Below, piece by piece: positions 1-7,199 of a stretch of DNA of 10,706 bases. The translations under genes and the position numbers were made by a program. The DNA is from Candidatus Anoxychlamydiales bacterium. Lineage in GTDB: Bacteria; Chlamydiota; Chlamydiia; Chlamydiales; SM23-39. Every line of letters begins with the position of its first letter. Within the stretch, counting starts at the first letter, position 1. The stretch is from NCBI GenBank assembly GCA_011064865.1, contig JAAKFX010000053.1:1-10706 (forward strand), read 5' to 3'. The notes beneath the pieces were generated by a model. The model was not told the DNA's origin and did not search any database. It saw only the letters and a list, made by a program, of their open reading frames with translations.

Positions 1-157
1 AGATAAAGCTGAGATGATAAAATAAAAATACTATAAATGGAGCAAAATATAGAAATTTAATATTTGAAAATGTTGAAAAAAGTAGCATACTCAATGTTGC
101 AATAAAAAAAAGTGAAAAAATTATAGCTTTTATAAAAGGTTCTTTTTTTTGTGCCAT
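1..157 (-). CDS. N-terminal part of a membrane protein (partial at window edge)
   Basis: An open frame starts at an ATG (155-157) and runs 52 codons to the left window edge without a stop. The protein begins with a short basic stretch (MAQKKEPFIK). A strongly hydrophobic segment rich in Phe, Leu and Ile follows at about residues 11-28 and a second at about 34-50, so at least two membrane helices are predicted. The start lies inside the 3' end of the epimerase gene (28-nt overlap, same strand), which implies translational coupling as the last visible gene of the sugar transferase-galE run. I do not recognise the family. Its position suggests a membrane step in surface polysaccharide or envelope assembly, but that is inference only. 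Confidence 0.6.
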   Translation of the reverse strand, partial: MAQKKEPFIKAIIFSLFFIATLSMLLFSTFSNIKFLYFAPFIVFLFYHLSFI

Positions 158-1113
158 TTTATCGCCGATGTTATAATTGTTTTTAAATCAGAGTTTTGAG
201 CTTTCCATCCCAAAATCTTTTTCGCTTTTGAAGAGTTTGCAAATAAGATAGCGGGATCTCCCTCTCTTTTAGAGCAGCGCTTCACATCTATCTTTGTATT
301 AGTATGCTTCTCAATCTCATCTATAATCTCTAATATTGAATAGCCATTATCAGATCCAAGATTCAGCTCTACTGATCTATTTGTAGAAAAAAGATAAAAT
401 AGCGCTTTTAAATGCGCAGATGCTAAATCTTGGATATGTATATAATCTCTGATAGCTGTACCATCTTTAGTATCATAATCAAATCCGTAAACATTTAACT
501 TATCTATCTTTTTTAAAGCAGTATCTATCGCTAAAGGAATCAGATGAGTCTCTTCATCTCTATTCTCTCCAACCTCAGCCTCTAAATCAGCGCCTGCTGC
601 GTTGAAATATCTTAAAGACACATAATTAAAATCGTATGCTTTTTCATAATCTTTTAATATCTGTTCAATCATATATTTAGTTCTACCATATGCAGAAATT
701 GGATCTTGAGGATGGCTCTCTATTATAGGAGAAAATTTTGGCATCCCATATGTTGCACAAGATGATGAAAATATTAAGTATTTAACGCTATTTTTGAGCA
801 TCGCTTTTAATAAATTTAAAGTAGCTAAGACATTGTTTTCATAATACTTTTGAGGATCTTTAATCGATTCCGCCACTAAAGCATTAGCAGCAAAATGCAT
901 AACAGCTTTCGGTTTATATTTTTTTATTGCTTCATCAATTTTTTGAAAATCTTTTAAATCTTCTTGAATAAGCTCTCCCCATTTGACAAAGTCTTTTCTT
1001 CCAGTAGATAAATTATCAAAAGTAATCGGATGAAAATTATTTTTATAAAGCTCTTTACAATTTTGAGAGCCAATATATCCAGCTCCACCGGTGACTAAAA
1101 TATTCTCTTTCAA
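130..1113 (-). CDS. galE: UDP-glucose 4-epimerase (GalE-like, extended SDR)
   Basis: Interconverts UDP-glucose and UDP-galactose (possibly the N-acetyl forms) in the cytoplasm, supplying activated sugars for surface glycans. The 327 residues match the usual family length of 320-340. The NAD-binding Rossmann motif GGAGYIGS is at residues 9-16, the HFAANALV segment at 73-80, the SSSCATYG strand with the catalytic Ser/Thr at 116-123, and the catalytic Tyr-Lys pair in YGRTK at 142-146. RYFNAAGA at 168-174 is also typical. The start codon is TTG (1111-1113): the Rossmann glycines are so close to the N-terminus that no later start is possible, and a GGAG lies about 11 nt upstream at 1125-1128. It begins two bases after the sugar transferase stop codon and overlaps the next membrane protein gene, so the three probably form an operon. 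Confidence 0.93.
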   Translation of the reverse strand: MKENILVTGGAGYIGSQNCKELYKNNFHPITFDNLSTGRKDFVKWGELIQEDLKDFQKIDEAIKKYKPKAVMHFAANALVAESIKDPQKYYENNVLATLNLLKAMLKNSVKYLIFSSSCATYGMPKFSPIIESHPQDPISAYGRTKYMIEQILKDYEKAYDFNYVSLRYFNAAGADLEAEVGENRDEETHLIPLAIDTALKKIDKLNVYGFDYDTKDGTAIRDYIHIQDLASAHLKALFYLFSTNRSVELNLGSDNGYSILEIIDEIEKHTNTKIDVKRCSKREGDPAILFANSSKAKKILGWKAQNSDLKTIITSAIKWHKKKNLL

Positions 1114-1115
1114 AA

Positions 1116-1787
1116 CTAATAAGCTCCGGTTGGAAAAAATATTTTAGGAATGGTTTTACAGATTAAATAGAGATCTAAAAAAAATGATTGCTTATCGATA
1201 TACTCTTCTTCTAGTTTTAATCTCTCGTCAATTGTAATTTCACTTCTTCCAGATACTTGCCAAAGCCCAGTTATTCCAGGCCGTACAGATAAAATCTTTT
1301 GAGTCTTATCTTTTAAATACTTTTTAATTTCTAAATGGAAATTTTCTTTTTCCCCAATAAGCGCAAATGGACGAGGTCCAACAATAGATAGATCGCCTTT
1401 TAAAACGTTTATAAATTGAGGAAGTTCATCTAAAGATGTTTTTCTTAAAAATTTTCCAATAGCTGTTATTCTAGGATCTTTTTTTAGCTTTTGAAATAAC
1501 CCCCACTCTTTTTTTAATACTGGATCTTGATTTAGAAGTTTTAGTAAAATATTTTCAGATTGTTTGAACATTGTTCGAAATTTTATACATTTTATCACTT
1601 TTCCTCCTCTTCCAATCCTGTAAGAGAGATAAAATATTGATCCATCAGATGTAATTAGTATTAAAAGTGATATTATCAAATAAACAGGAGAAAATACACA
1701 CAAGATAAATAAGCTAAAAAGAATATCGAAAATCCTTTTCATTGGTCTGTGTTTAAACGGATAGATATATATGTTTTTGCAAGCCAT
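1116..1787 (-). CDS. Undecaprenyl-phosphate sugar-1-phosphate transferase (WcaJ/PglC-type)
   Basis: Transfers a sugar-1-phosphate from a UDP-sugar to undecaprenyl phosphate, the first committed step of a lipid-linked surface glycan. With the ATG at 1787 the protein is 223 residues, the usual size of the minimal catalytic domain. A membrane or re-entrant helix with the conserved Ser-Pro follows KRIFD (about residues 17-46). The KFRTM motif comes next, then DELPQFINVLKGDLSIVGPR with the catalytic Asp-Glu dyad, and near the C-terminus RPGITGLWQVSGR. The frame stays open upstream to a TTG at 1955, but that stretch is Asn/Tyr/Phe-rich like translated AT-rich DNA, and a promoter at 1815-1843 lies inside it, so I prefer the ATG. 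No clear Shine-Dalgarno is seen. The sugar added cannot be read from the sequence; galE next door makes Gal or Glc plausible. Confidence 0.88.
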   Translation of the reverse strand: MACKNIYIYPFKHRPMKRIFDILFSLFILCVFSPVYLIISLLILITSDGSIFYLSYRIGRGGKVIKCIKFRTMFKQSENILLKLLNQDPVLKKEWGLFQKLKKDPRITAIGKFLRKTSLDELPQFINVLKGDLSIVGPRPFALIGEKENFHLEIKKYLKDKTQKILSVRPGITGLWQVSGRSEITIDERLKLEEEYIDKQSFFLDLYLICKTIPKIFFPTGAY

Positions 1788-1814
1788 AGTATAATTTGTT
1801 TTTCGCTCAAATAA

Positions 1815-1843
1815 TGTATAATCTTTATAAGATAAATTTTCAA
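1815..1843 (-). promoter_or_regulatory. Sigma70-like promoter for the sugar transferase-galE operon
   Basis: Read on the minus strand, TTGAAA (1838-1843, one mismatch to TTGACA) is followed after exactly 17 nt by TATACA (1815-1820, four of six matches to TATAAT). Transcription would begin near 1808, about 20 nt before the ATG at 1787. This is the main reason for choosing that ATG over the upstream TTG. AT-rich DNA gives many chance hits, so confidence is moderate. Confidence 0.45.
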
Positions 1844-1983
1844 TGAAATTATTATTAAAAAGTTTGTAAAATTGTTTCGATAAATAATAATTTAAATTAT
1901 TGAATTTTTTAATATAAAACACTATAAACAATCTTGTTTTTAAATAAACAAACAATATATCATCATAGGCATTGTAATTTAGT

Positions 1984-2000
1984 TATAATAAAACAAGGAG
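1984..2000 (+). promoter_or_regulatory. -10 box and ribosome-binding site of the small ankyrin gene
   Basis: A perfect TATAAT is at 1984-1989 and a strong Shine-Dalgarno AAGGAG at 1995-2000, six bases before the ATG at 2007. No convincing -35 box lies 16-18 nt upstream of the TATAAT. If the TATAAT is the true -10 box, the transcript would begin within or right at the ribosome site, so the real promoter may lie further up. Confidence 0.4.
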
Positions 2001-2006
2001 ATAATT

Positions 2007-2570
2007 ATGGCATCGCGAGCAGCGGCTGGCGCTTCTTTTGCAGCTGAAATCCAAAGACTCGGAGTAGAAAAAAAGGGAACTGAGCTGCATGAAATTATAT
2101 CTGAGGGCAATGAAGCTCAAGCTCTAGATAAATTTAAAAATGTTCCTTTTCTTTCAAGATTTAATTTTTTGAATATTTCAGATGCAAATGGTGATAATGC
2201 TCTTCATTTAGCTGCAGATAAAAAAATGATGAAGCTAGTTTACGAGCTATTAAAAGAAGTTCCAAAAGATCAAAGAAAACCTCTTTTAAATCTTGAAGAT
2301 TGTGGAGGCAGTTCAGTAATTGAGACTATTGCTTTAAATATTTCGGATGAAAACAAAGAATATTTAATTAATATTTTTAGAATATTTGTAAAAGGTGAAG
2401 CTAGCAGCTTTTTAGATAGTCATAACGTTGGAAAAATTTTAGATAAGCATACAAATCAAGAGTTAGCAAAAAAAATTAAAACATTTTCTTTTGTAAAAAA
2501 ATTTAATATCGATGAAAGTGATGCAACTAAAAAAACTAATAAAGTATTTAGGCTTTGTAATTTATTATAG
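2007..2570 (+). CDS. Small ankyrin-repeat protein
   Basis: 187 residues with a strong AAGGAG ribosome site, so the start is secure. The first 13 residues are an Ala/Ser-rich low-complexity stretch without the hydrophobic core of a signal peptide. One clear ankyrin repeat is visible at about residues 58-85 (DANGDNALHLAAD, then LVYELLKE), followed by a degenerate unit around 92-130 (LLNLEDCGGSSVIETIA). The C-terminal third is Lys-rich and has no recognisable domain. It lies divergently between two minus-strand envelope-sugar gene groups and converges on the prenyl synthase gene, with only 11 nt between the stop codons. Ankyrin proteins usually bind other proteins, and in host-associated bacteria many are secreted effectors. 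No secretion signal can be read here, so an effector role is a guess. Confidence 0.8.
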   Translation: MASRAAAGASFAAEIQRLGVEKKGTELHEIISEGNEAQALDKFKNVPFLSRFNFLNISDANGDNALHLAADKKMMKLVYELLKEVPKDQRKPLLNLEDCGGSSVIETIALNISDENKEYLINIFRIFVKGEASSFLDSHNVGKILDKHTNQELAKKIKTFSFVKKFNIDESDATKKTNKVFRLCNLL

Positions 2571-2581
2571 ATAGTAGCATT

Positions 2582-3409
2582 TTAATTGTGCATCAAAGAG
2601 AGCTTTTCTAAAAAAGCAGTTTGGTAAGGCAGTTGTTTTAAAATATCTAAAGCTTTTTTTTGTAAATCTATTGCTAGATCTTTTGCTTTTTCTAACCCCA
2701 ATATTGTTACAGCTGTTGCTTTGTTTTTTGTAATATCTGAAGATTTGGTTTGACTATCTGAGATATCATCAAAAATCTGAAAAGAGAGCCCCATATTTTT
2801 AGCAAAATCTAAAAGTTTTAATTTTATATTTTTTGTAGCTTTTGCAATAGTGCATCCAAAATCCACAGCTGCAATAAACAGCGCGGCTGTCTTATTTAAA
2901 TGCATAAATTTTAGTTTCTCAAAATCTATTTTTTTTCTCTCCCAAAAAAGATCGGCAACTTGCCCAGCTATAAGACCATCAGAGCCTGCGTATTTTGACA
3001 AAGTATTTATAAGGTTGATCTTTTGCATAGAGGTTAATCTTTTAGCCTTTGAGATTATCTCAAAAGCATAGGTGAGAAGATAGTCGCCAGTGAGAACTGC
3101 TAGCCACTCAGGAAAGGCTTTATGAAGTGTTGGTTTTCCTCTTCTTAAATCATCATCATCCATACAAGGAAGATCATCATGTATTAAAGAATATGTATGA
3201 ATAAGCTCTAGAGAGCAAGCTGGATCTAAAGCTAAATTTAGATCTTTATCAAAAGCTTGTACCGTTGCCAAAACCAAAAGAGGTCTAAGTCTTTTGCCAG
3301 AGGAAAAAAGAGAATAGCTAGCTGCATCAAAAAGCTTTTTATGATATTGATTGCTTTTTGGAATCAGCTCTTTTAATCTTTTTTCTATTAATTCTAGTTT
3401 TTCTTTCAT
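2582..3409 (-). CDS. ispA: Polyprenyl diphosphate synthase, probably farnesyl diphosphate synthase
   Basis: Condenses isopentenyl diphosphate with allylic diphosphates to give a short-chain prenyl diphosphate in the cytoplasm, the precursor of undecaprenyl phosphate and quinones. From the ATG at 3407-3409 it is 275 residues. The substrate-binding SGKRLRP is at 37-43. The first Asp-rich motif, DDLPCMDDDD at 78-87, carries the two-residue insertion of bacterial type II FPP synthases, and the second, DDISD, is at 214-218. Tyr73, five residues before the first motif, is the position known to limit the product to C15, which favours farnesyl diphosphate. The frame is open upstream to 3514 but would overlap the UDP-glucose dehydrogenase gene by 86 nt, and the added residues match nothing in the family. 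The gap to that gene is 19 nt, so they are probably co-transcribed. The ribosome site is weak. Confidence 0.9.
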   Translation of the reverse strand: MKEKLELIEKRLKELIPKSNQYHKKLFDAASYSLFSSGKRLRPLLVLATVQAFDKDLNLALDPACSLELIHTYSLIHDDLPCMDDDDLRRGKPTLHKAFPEWLAVLTGDYLLTYAFEIISKAKRLTSMQKINLINTLSKYAGSDGLIAGQVADLFWERKKIDFEKLKFMHLNKTAALFIAAVDFGCTIAKATKNIKLKLLDFAKNMGLSFQIFDDISDSQTKSSDITKNKATAVTILGLEKAKDLAIDLQKKALDILKQLPYQTAFLEKLSLMHN

Positions 3410-3428
3410 ATTTTTAAAGATTGTAAAA

Positions 3429-4769
3429 TTATTCAAATTTATTTGGCATACCAATTCCGATATATTTAAATCCCTTTTTTTGCATATCTTGTGGGTGATA
3501 TTGATTTCTACCATCGAATAGCAAAGGAGTTTTCATCATCTTTTTTATAGGCGTGAAATTTAAAAATCTAAATTGTTTCCACTCTGTTAATAGAGCTATT
3601 GCATCAGAACCTTCAGCTGCATGCTGCTCATCTCTGCACCAAATGATATTTTTATGTTCCTGAAAAAGCTTTTTAGCATTGTGCATTGCTATTGGATCGA
3701 ATAGTCTAAGTTTTGCTCCTTTGTCTAAAAGCTGATTAATAAAAGTAATAGAAGGTGCTCCTCGCATATCATCAGTATCTGGTTTAAATGAAAGCCCCCA
3801 AACTGCGATGGTTTTATTTTTAATCCCACCATTTTTTGTAAAAAAATTGATTATGCTTTTTGCTAAAAGCTTTTTTTGCTCAACGTTTATCTCATCGACT
3901 TTTTCTAAAAGAGTAGGTTTTAAGCCAACTTTTTTAGCTAAATGACAAAGCGCTTTTATATCTTTAGGAAAGCAAGATCCGCCATAGCCGATTCCAGGAT
4001 ATAAAAAGCTATAGCCAATTCTAGTATCCGAACCAATGCCTTTTCTAATATTGTTTACATTAGCGCCAACCTTTTTACAGATATTTGCAATCTCATTCAT
4101 AAAAGAGATTCTAGTAGCGAGCATCGCATTAGCTGCATATTTAGTCATCTCAGAAGAGAGTATATCCATAACAATCAATCTGTCTTGTTTAAATGTAAAT
4201 CCATGATAGATCTCTTTCATGATTTCAGTTGATTTTTCTGCTTCTGTTCCTATTACTATTCTATCAGGTTTTAAACAGTCTGAAACAGCAGATCCCTCTT
4301 TTAAAAATTCAGGATTTGATACAACATCAAAATCTATTTTAACATCTCTATTTTCAAGTTCTTTTAAAATGATTTTTTTTATTTGAAAACTCGTTCCAAC
4401 TTCTGTTGTAGATTTTGTAACTACAACTTTATAATCATCGATATATTGTCCAATAAATTTAGCTGTTTGCTCAATATAGCTTGTATTACATGAACCATCT
4501 TCGTTCGAAGGTGTCGGCACACATACAAAACAAACAAGCGCACTTTTAATAGCTTTTTCATAATCCGTTGTAAAAAAAAGCCTTTTACCTTTTTTGTTTT
4601 TTTTCACCAGCTCTTCTAAACCCGGCTCATATATAGGAATGTGAGATGCATTTAACATTTTTATTTTATCTTCATCTATATCTAAACATGTAACGATATG
4701 TCCCATCTCAGCAAAACATGCCCCTGTTACGAGTCCAACATATCCTGTTCCAATAATTGTAATATCCAT
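3429..4769 (-). CDS. ugd: UDP-glucose 6-dehydrogenase
   Basis: Oxidises UDP-glucose twice with NAD+ to UDP-glucuronate, a precursor for capsule, LPS-core or other surface sugars. The 446 residues match the bacterial family. The N-terminal Rossmann motif GTGYVGLVTG is at 7-16, the NAD-contacting VCVPTP at 82-87, and NPEFLKEGSA at 152-161. Lys210 lies in the central helix segment EMTKYAANAM. The active-site motif GYGGSCFPKD at 261-270 holds the catalytic Cys266. GLSFKPDTDDMR, which begins the C-terminal UDP-binding domain, is at 325-336. The ATG is preceded by GGAGAG (4774-4779). It is the first gene of a minus-strand pair with the prenyl synthase and is divergent from the exported phosphorylase. 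With galE and the sugar transferase it forms a UDP-hexose pathway split over two nearby transcription units. Confidence 0.96.
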   Translation of the reverse strand: MDITIIGTGYVGLVTGACFAEMGHIVTCLDIDEDKIKMLNASHIPIYEPGLEELVKKNKKGKRLFFTTDYEKAIKSALVCFVCVPTPSNEDGSCNTSYIEQTAKFIGQYIDDYKVVVTKSTTEVGTSFQIKKIILKELENRDVKIDFDVVSNPEFLKEGSAVSDCLKPDRIVIGTEAEKSTEIMKEIYHGFTFKQDRLIVMDILSSEMTKYAANAMLATRISFMNEIANICKKVGANVNNIRKGIGSDTRIGYSFLYPGIGYGGSCFPKDIKALCHLAKKVGLKPTLLEKVDEINVEQKKLLAKSIINFFTKNGGIKNKTIAVWGLSFKPDTDDMRGAPSITFINQLLDKGAKLRLFDPIAMHNAKKLFQEHKNIIWCRDEQHAAEGSDAIALLTEWKQFRFLNFTPIKKMMKTPLLFDGRNQYHPQDMQKKGFKYIGIGMPNKFE

Positions 4770-4913
4770 AAAACTCTCCAGTAAAGATATAAGAATGCCA
4801 AAAACTATGATTTTCTGAAAATAAAATATGTTCGAAAAAAAGCTTTTTAAATTTTTCTAATCTGAAGTACTCTATTTTAGTTTTATTTTTTTTTCTTTTA
4901 CACAGGAGTTTTT
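4770..4913. other. Divergent intergenic region between ugd and the nucleoside phosphorylase
   Basis: This 144-nt AT-rich stretch must hold both promoters, but I see no -35/-10 pair good enough to call on either strand. Its identifiable elements are the two ribosome sites: GGAGAG at 4774-4779 for ugd and AGGAG at 4904-4908 for the phosphorylase. A long T-rich run (about 4878-4900) precedes the latter. Confidence 0.5.
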
Positions 4914-5813
4914 ATGAAAATTTTTATATCCTTAATCTGCTTTTTAACGTTTTCTTTTTCTGCATTTACTGAAGATAACTTTGATGCATATTTTGAAAAA
5001 GTTGAAACCTCTGCATCTTATCTAAAACAACAAGTAGATGCAGCACCTACACTTTTAATAGTACTCACAGCAGGCGTTAAAGGTCCTTTAGATGAAATGA
5101 CAAATATCGTTGAGATAGATTCTAAAGATATTCCATTTTTTCCAACAGCTAGAGCTCAAGGTCATGCAGGCAAACTTATTTTTGGTAAATTAGATGATCA
5201 AGATATTGTTTTGATGCAAGGTAGATACCACTACTATGAAGGCAATAGCCCTCAAGATGTTGTTTTTCCATATTTCGTTTTAAATACTCTAGGCGTTCAA
5301 TCTGTCATAACCTTAAATGCCGTTGGAGGGATCTCAGAAGCTTTAAATCCCGGCGATATTATGTTAGTTACAGACCATATCAATTGTATGTCAGAAAACT
5401 CACTTAGAGCTCTTTCTGTTCAATTCCCAGAAAAACAATTTGTCGATATGACAGATGCTTATTCATTTGAATACCAAAACTTAGCTAAAAATATTTCTTA
5501 TCAAAATGATTTCAATTTAAAAGAGGGGATATATTTAGCAACACAAGGCCCAAACTATGAAACTAAACAAGAAGTTAAAATGTTTAGAGCTTTTGGAGCA
5601 GATGCTGTAGGTATGTCTACTGTTTTTGAAGTCTTAGCTTGCAATTTTTTAAAAATGAAAGTTTTAGCTTTTTCATGTATCTGTAATAAAGCTGCAGACT
5701 TGCACGAAGGCACAATGAGCCATGAAGAGGTACTAGAAGCGTTGAATCAAATGAGTCCTAAACTATCTAAACTTACAACTATTTGTGCGAAAGAGATTTT
5801 AAAAAATAGATAA
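4914..5813 (+). CDS. Purine nucleoside phosphorylase-like protein with signal peptide
   Basis: Belongs to the trimeric PNP/MTAP family (PF01048), which splits purine nucleosides with phosphate into base and ribose-1-phosphate. The 299 residues begin with a typical signal peptide (MK, hydrophobic core at 3-16, likely cleavage after Ala17), so the enzyme should act outside the cytoplasm, where this family is normally not found. Conserved features are GHAGK (83-87), MQGRYHYYEG with the phosphate-binding Arg and His (101-110), LNAVGG in place of TNAAGG (134-139), GPNYET with the base-binding Glu (212-217), VGMST (232-236), and Asn258 at the base-recognition position. The N-terminal phosphate loop GSGLG of the family is replaced by TAGVK (52-56), with Ala where the phosphate-binding Ser sits. 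Substrate and even phosphorolytic activity are therefore uncertain. The gene has an AGGAG ribosome site and its own terminator, so it is probably monocistronic. Confidence 0.85.
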   Translation: MKIFISLICFLTFSFSAFTEDNFDAYFEKVETSASYLKQQVDAAPTLLIVLTAGVKGPLDEMTNIVEIDSKDIPFFPTARAQGHAGKLIFGKLDDQDIVLMQGRYHYYEGNSPQDVVFPYFVLNTLGVQSVITLNAVGGISEALNPGDIMLVTDHINCMSENSLRALSVQFPEKQFVDMTDAYSFEYQNLAKNISYQNDFNLKEGIYLATQGPNYETKQEVKMFRAFGADAVGMSTVFEVLACNFLKMKVLAFSCICNKAADLHEGTMSHEEVLEALNQMSPKLSKLTTICAKEILKNR

Positions 5814-5840
5814 AAGAGTCTTTTGGCTCTTTTATTTTAT
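5811..5840 (+). terminator. Intrinsic terminator of the nucleoside phosphorylase gene
   Basis: A 10-bp stem (5811-5820 with 5825-5834, all paired, one T-G wobble) closes a TTTT loop and is followed by TTTTAT. The left arm begins exactly at the TAA stop codon, so stop and terminator overlap. This shows bacterial-type rho-independent termination in this half of the window. Confidence 0.85.
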
Positions 5841-5908
5841 ATAATAAAAAAAATTTTAATAATTAAAGCTCAATGCCTTATAATAAAAACTATAAATTAT
5901 ATAATTAC

Positions 5909-5938
5909 TTGTTTATTTCAATATAAATATGTTATAAT
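5909..5938 (+). promoter_or_regulatory. Sigma70-like promoter of the multi-repeat ankyrin gene
   Basis: A perfect -10 box TATAAT (5933-5938) is preceded by 18 nt and a weak -35 box, TTGTTT (5909-5914). The predicted start near 5945 leaves a leader of only about 15 nt before the ATG at 5961. The rest of 5841-5960 is AT-rich spacer with nothing else recognisable. Confidence 0.5.
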
Positions 5939-5960
5939 AAATGTATTAAAATAATAAATT

Positions 5961-7079
5961 ATGGCAATAAAAATGAGTGCGGTACATTTAAAAACCTTCC
6001 TCCCAGTTTCTTTTCAATCTAATCCAGCTTGTATAGATTTAATAAGGCATGTTCGATACTATAATACAACGAATGATAGTCAATTCCCAGTAAAATTGAT
6101 TAAAGATCTTTTTATACCAGATGATATATTGAAATCACACCAAGATCTGTTTTCTGAATTTTTTCAAACAGCATTTCTCCAAGAAGATCTAGATGTAATT
6201 AGAGCTCTAGTAAATCATGAAACATTAAAAAACATAGTAGATCCAAATTTTCATGACGAAGACAAATTTACACTTTTAATGTATGCAGCTCAGAATGGCT
6301 TGGATGATATTGCTGCTAAACTACTGGAAAATGAAATATCTGAAACTTCAAGTCAATCTTCATCTCAAAAACCAATAGCCAATGTAGATTTTAAAGATAA
6401 AGATAGTATGACAGCATTGATGTATGCAGCTGCAAATGGAAATAAACATATTCTTTCATTGCTAATAGATAATAATGCAAATATAAACGTTCAAAATAAT
6501 GAGAACAGAACCCCTTTAATGTGCGCAGCTGCTGCAAAACAACTTGATTGTTTATCTTATCTATTAGAAAAAGGCGCTGCTGTAAATATTGTAGATGTAG
6601 AAGGAAATACCGCTTTGATATATGCAGCTGCATCTGGTAAGAAAGAGCTTGTACTCAAGCTACTGAAATACAAAGCAAATCCTCTTATAAAAAATTTACA
6701 AAATAAAAGTGCTGCTGATATAGCTAAAGCAGAAGAATTTAATGATATTGTAGATCTTCTAAAAAAGGCCGCAGAAATAGAAAAGTCAAAAAATCTAGAA
6801 AAAGAAAAGGAAAAAACTACAAAAAAATTAGCAACACTTTCTCATGCAGTAATGCTAGAACTAATTGAAGGTGATACATCAGTACCTGATTTATTTCGAA
6901 AAGAACCTAAGCTCGCAAAAAATAGAATAGCGTTAAATGGTTTTTCTCCTATATCACATGATTCTTCTATACCAAATAATACAGAGTTAAGGAAATTGCA
7001 TCCAGATTTACAAAAGTTTTATAAATTACGTAAGATTAATGCAGCTCACCCATATCCACCTGTATATGATGAAGATTAA
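5961..7079 (+). CDS. Multi-repeat ankyrin protein
   Basis: 372 residues with no signal peptide or membrane segment. A degenerate ankyrin unit lies at about 67-98 and clear repeats begin at about 101, 147, 180 and 213, with a last partial unit at about 246-268. The first clear repeat is separated from the next by a Ser/Gln-rich insert (about 126-138). Helix-1 cores are near copies: LMYAAQNG, LMYAAANG, LMCAAAAK and LIYAAASG, a sign of duplication within the gene. A highly charged Lys/Glu helix follows (271-290), then an unrecognised C-terminal domain ending in HPYPPVYDED. No Shine-Dalgarno is visible; a second ATG four codons in (5973) is an alternative start. Such proteins mediate protein binding, and in intracellular bacteria many act on host proteins. 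That role is plausible here but not shown. It converges on the ABC ATPase remnant. Confidence 0.87.
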   Translation: MAIKMSAVHLKTFLPVSFQSNPACIDLIRHVRYYNTTNDSQFPVKLIKDLFIPDDILKSHQDLFSEFFQTAFLQEDLDVIRALVNHETLKNIVDPNFHDEDKFTLLMYAAQNGLDDIAAKLLENEISETSSQSSSQKPIANVDFKDKDSMTALMYAAANGNKHILSLLIDNNANINVQNNENRTPLMCAAAAKQLDCLSYLLEKGAAVNIVDVEGNTALIYAAASGKKELVLKLLKYKANPLIKNLQNKSAADIAKAEEFNDIVDLLKKAAEIEKSKNLEKEKEKTTKKLATLSHAVMLELIEGDTSVPDLFRKEPKLAKNRIALNGFSPISHDSSIPNNTELRKLHPDLQKFYKLRKINAAHPYPPVYDED

Positions 7080-7088
7080 TTAAAGTTA

Positions 7089-7199
7089 TTAAATAGAGAC
7101 CTTGTTAGAAAACTTTCCATTTTCCAAATATAAAATTTTATCACACAATGTTGCTAAATCTTTATCATGAGTCGCAACGATTAAGCTTTTTTTATACTT
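7089..7199 (-). CDS. C-terminal fragment of an ABC transporter ATPase, cut at the junction
   Basis: The minus strand encodes KKYKKSLIVATHDKDLA, then LCDKILYLENGKF, and a TAA at 7089-7091. This is the usual end of an ABC ATPase: a beta strand, the switch His of the H-loop (VATHD), and the strand-turn ending in LENGKF. The upstream part of such a gene (Walker A, signature, Walker B with its Asp-Glu) is absent. Continuing in frame gives a short protein that begins at an ATG 14 codons upstream and looks unrelated. The gene is therefore truncated by the junction, not by the window edge. Its transporter partner and substrate cannot be told. It converges on the ankyrin gene with a 9-nt gap. Confidence 0.65.
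   Translation of the reverse strand, partial: KYKKSLIVATHDKDLATLCDKILYLENGKFSNKVSI

Noticed and set aside
1788..1955. N-terminal extension of the sugar transferase to a TTG at 1955
   Set aside because: No ribosome site, AT-driven residue composition, and a promoter-like pair lies inside it; kept only as an alternative.
3410..3514. N-terminal extension of the prenyl synthase to an upstream start at 3514
   Set aside because: It would overlap the UDP-glucose dehydrogenase gene by 86 nt and adds residues unlike the family; the ATG at 3409 gives the usual length.
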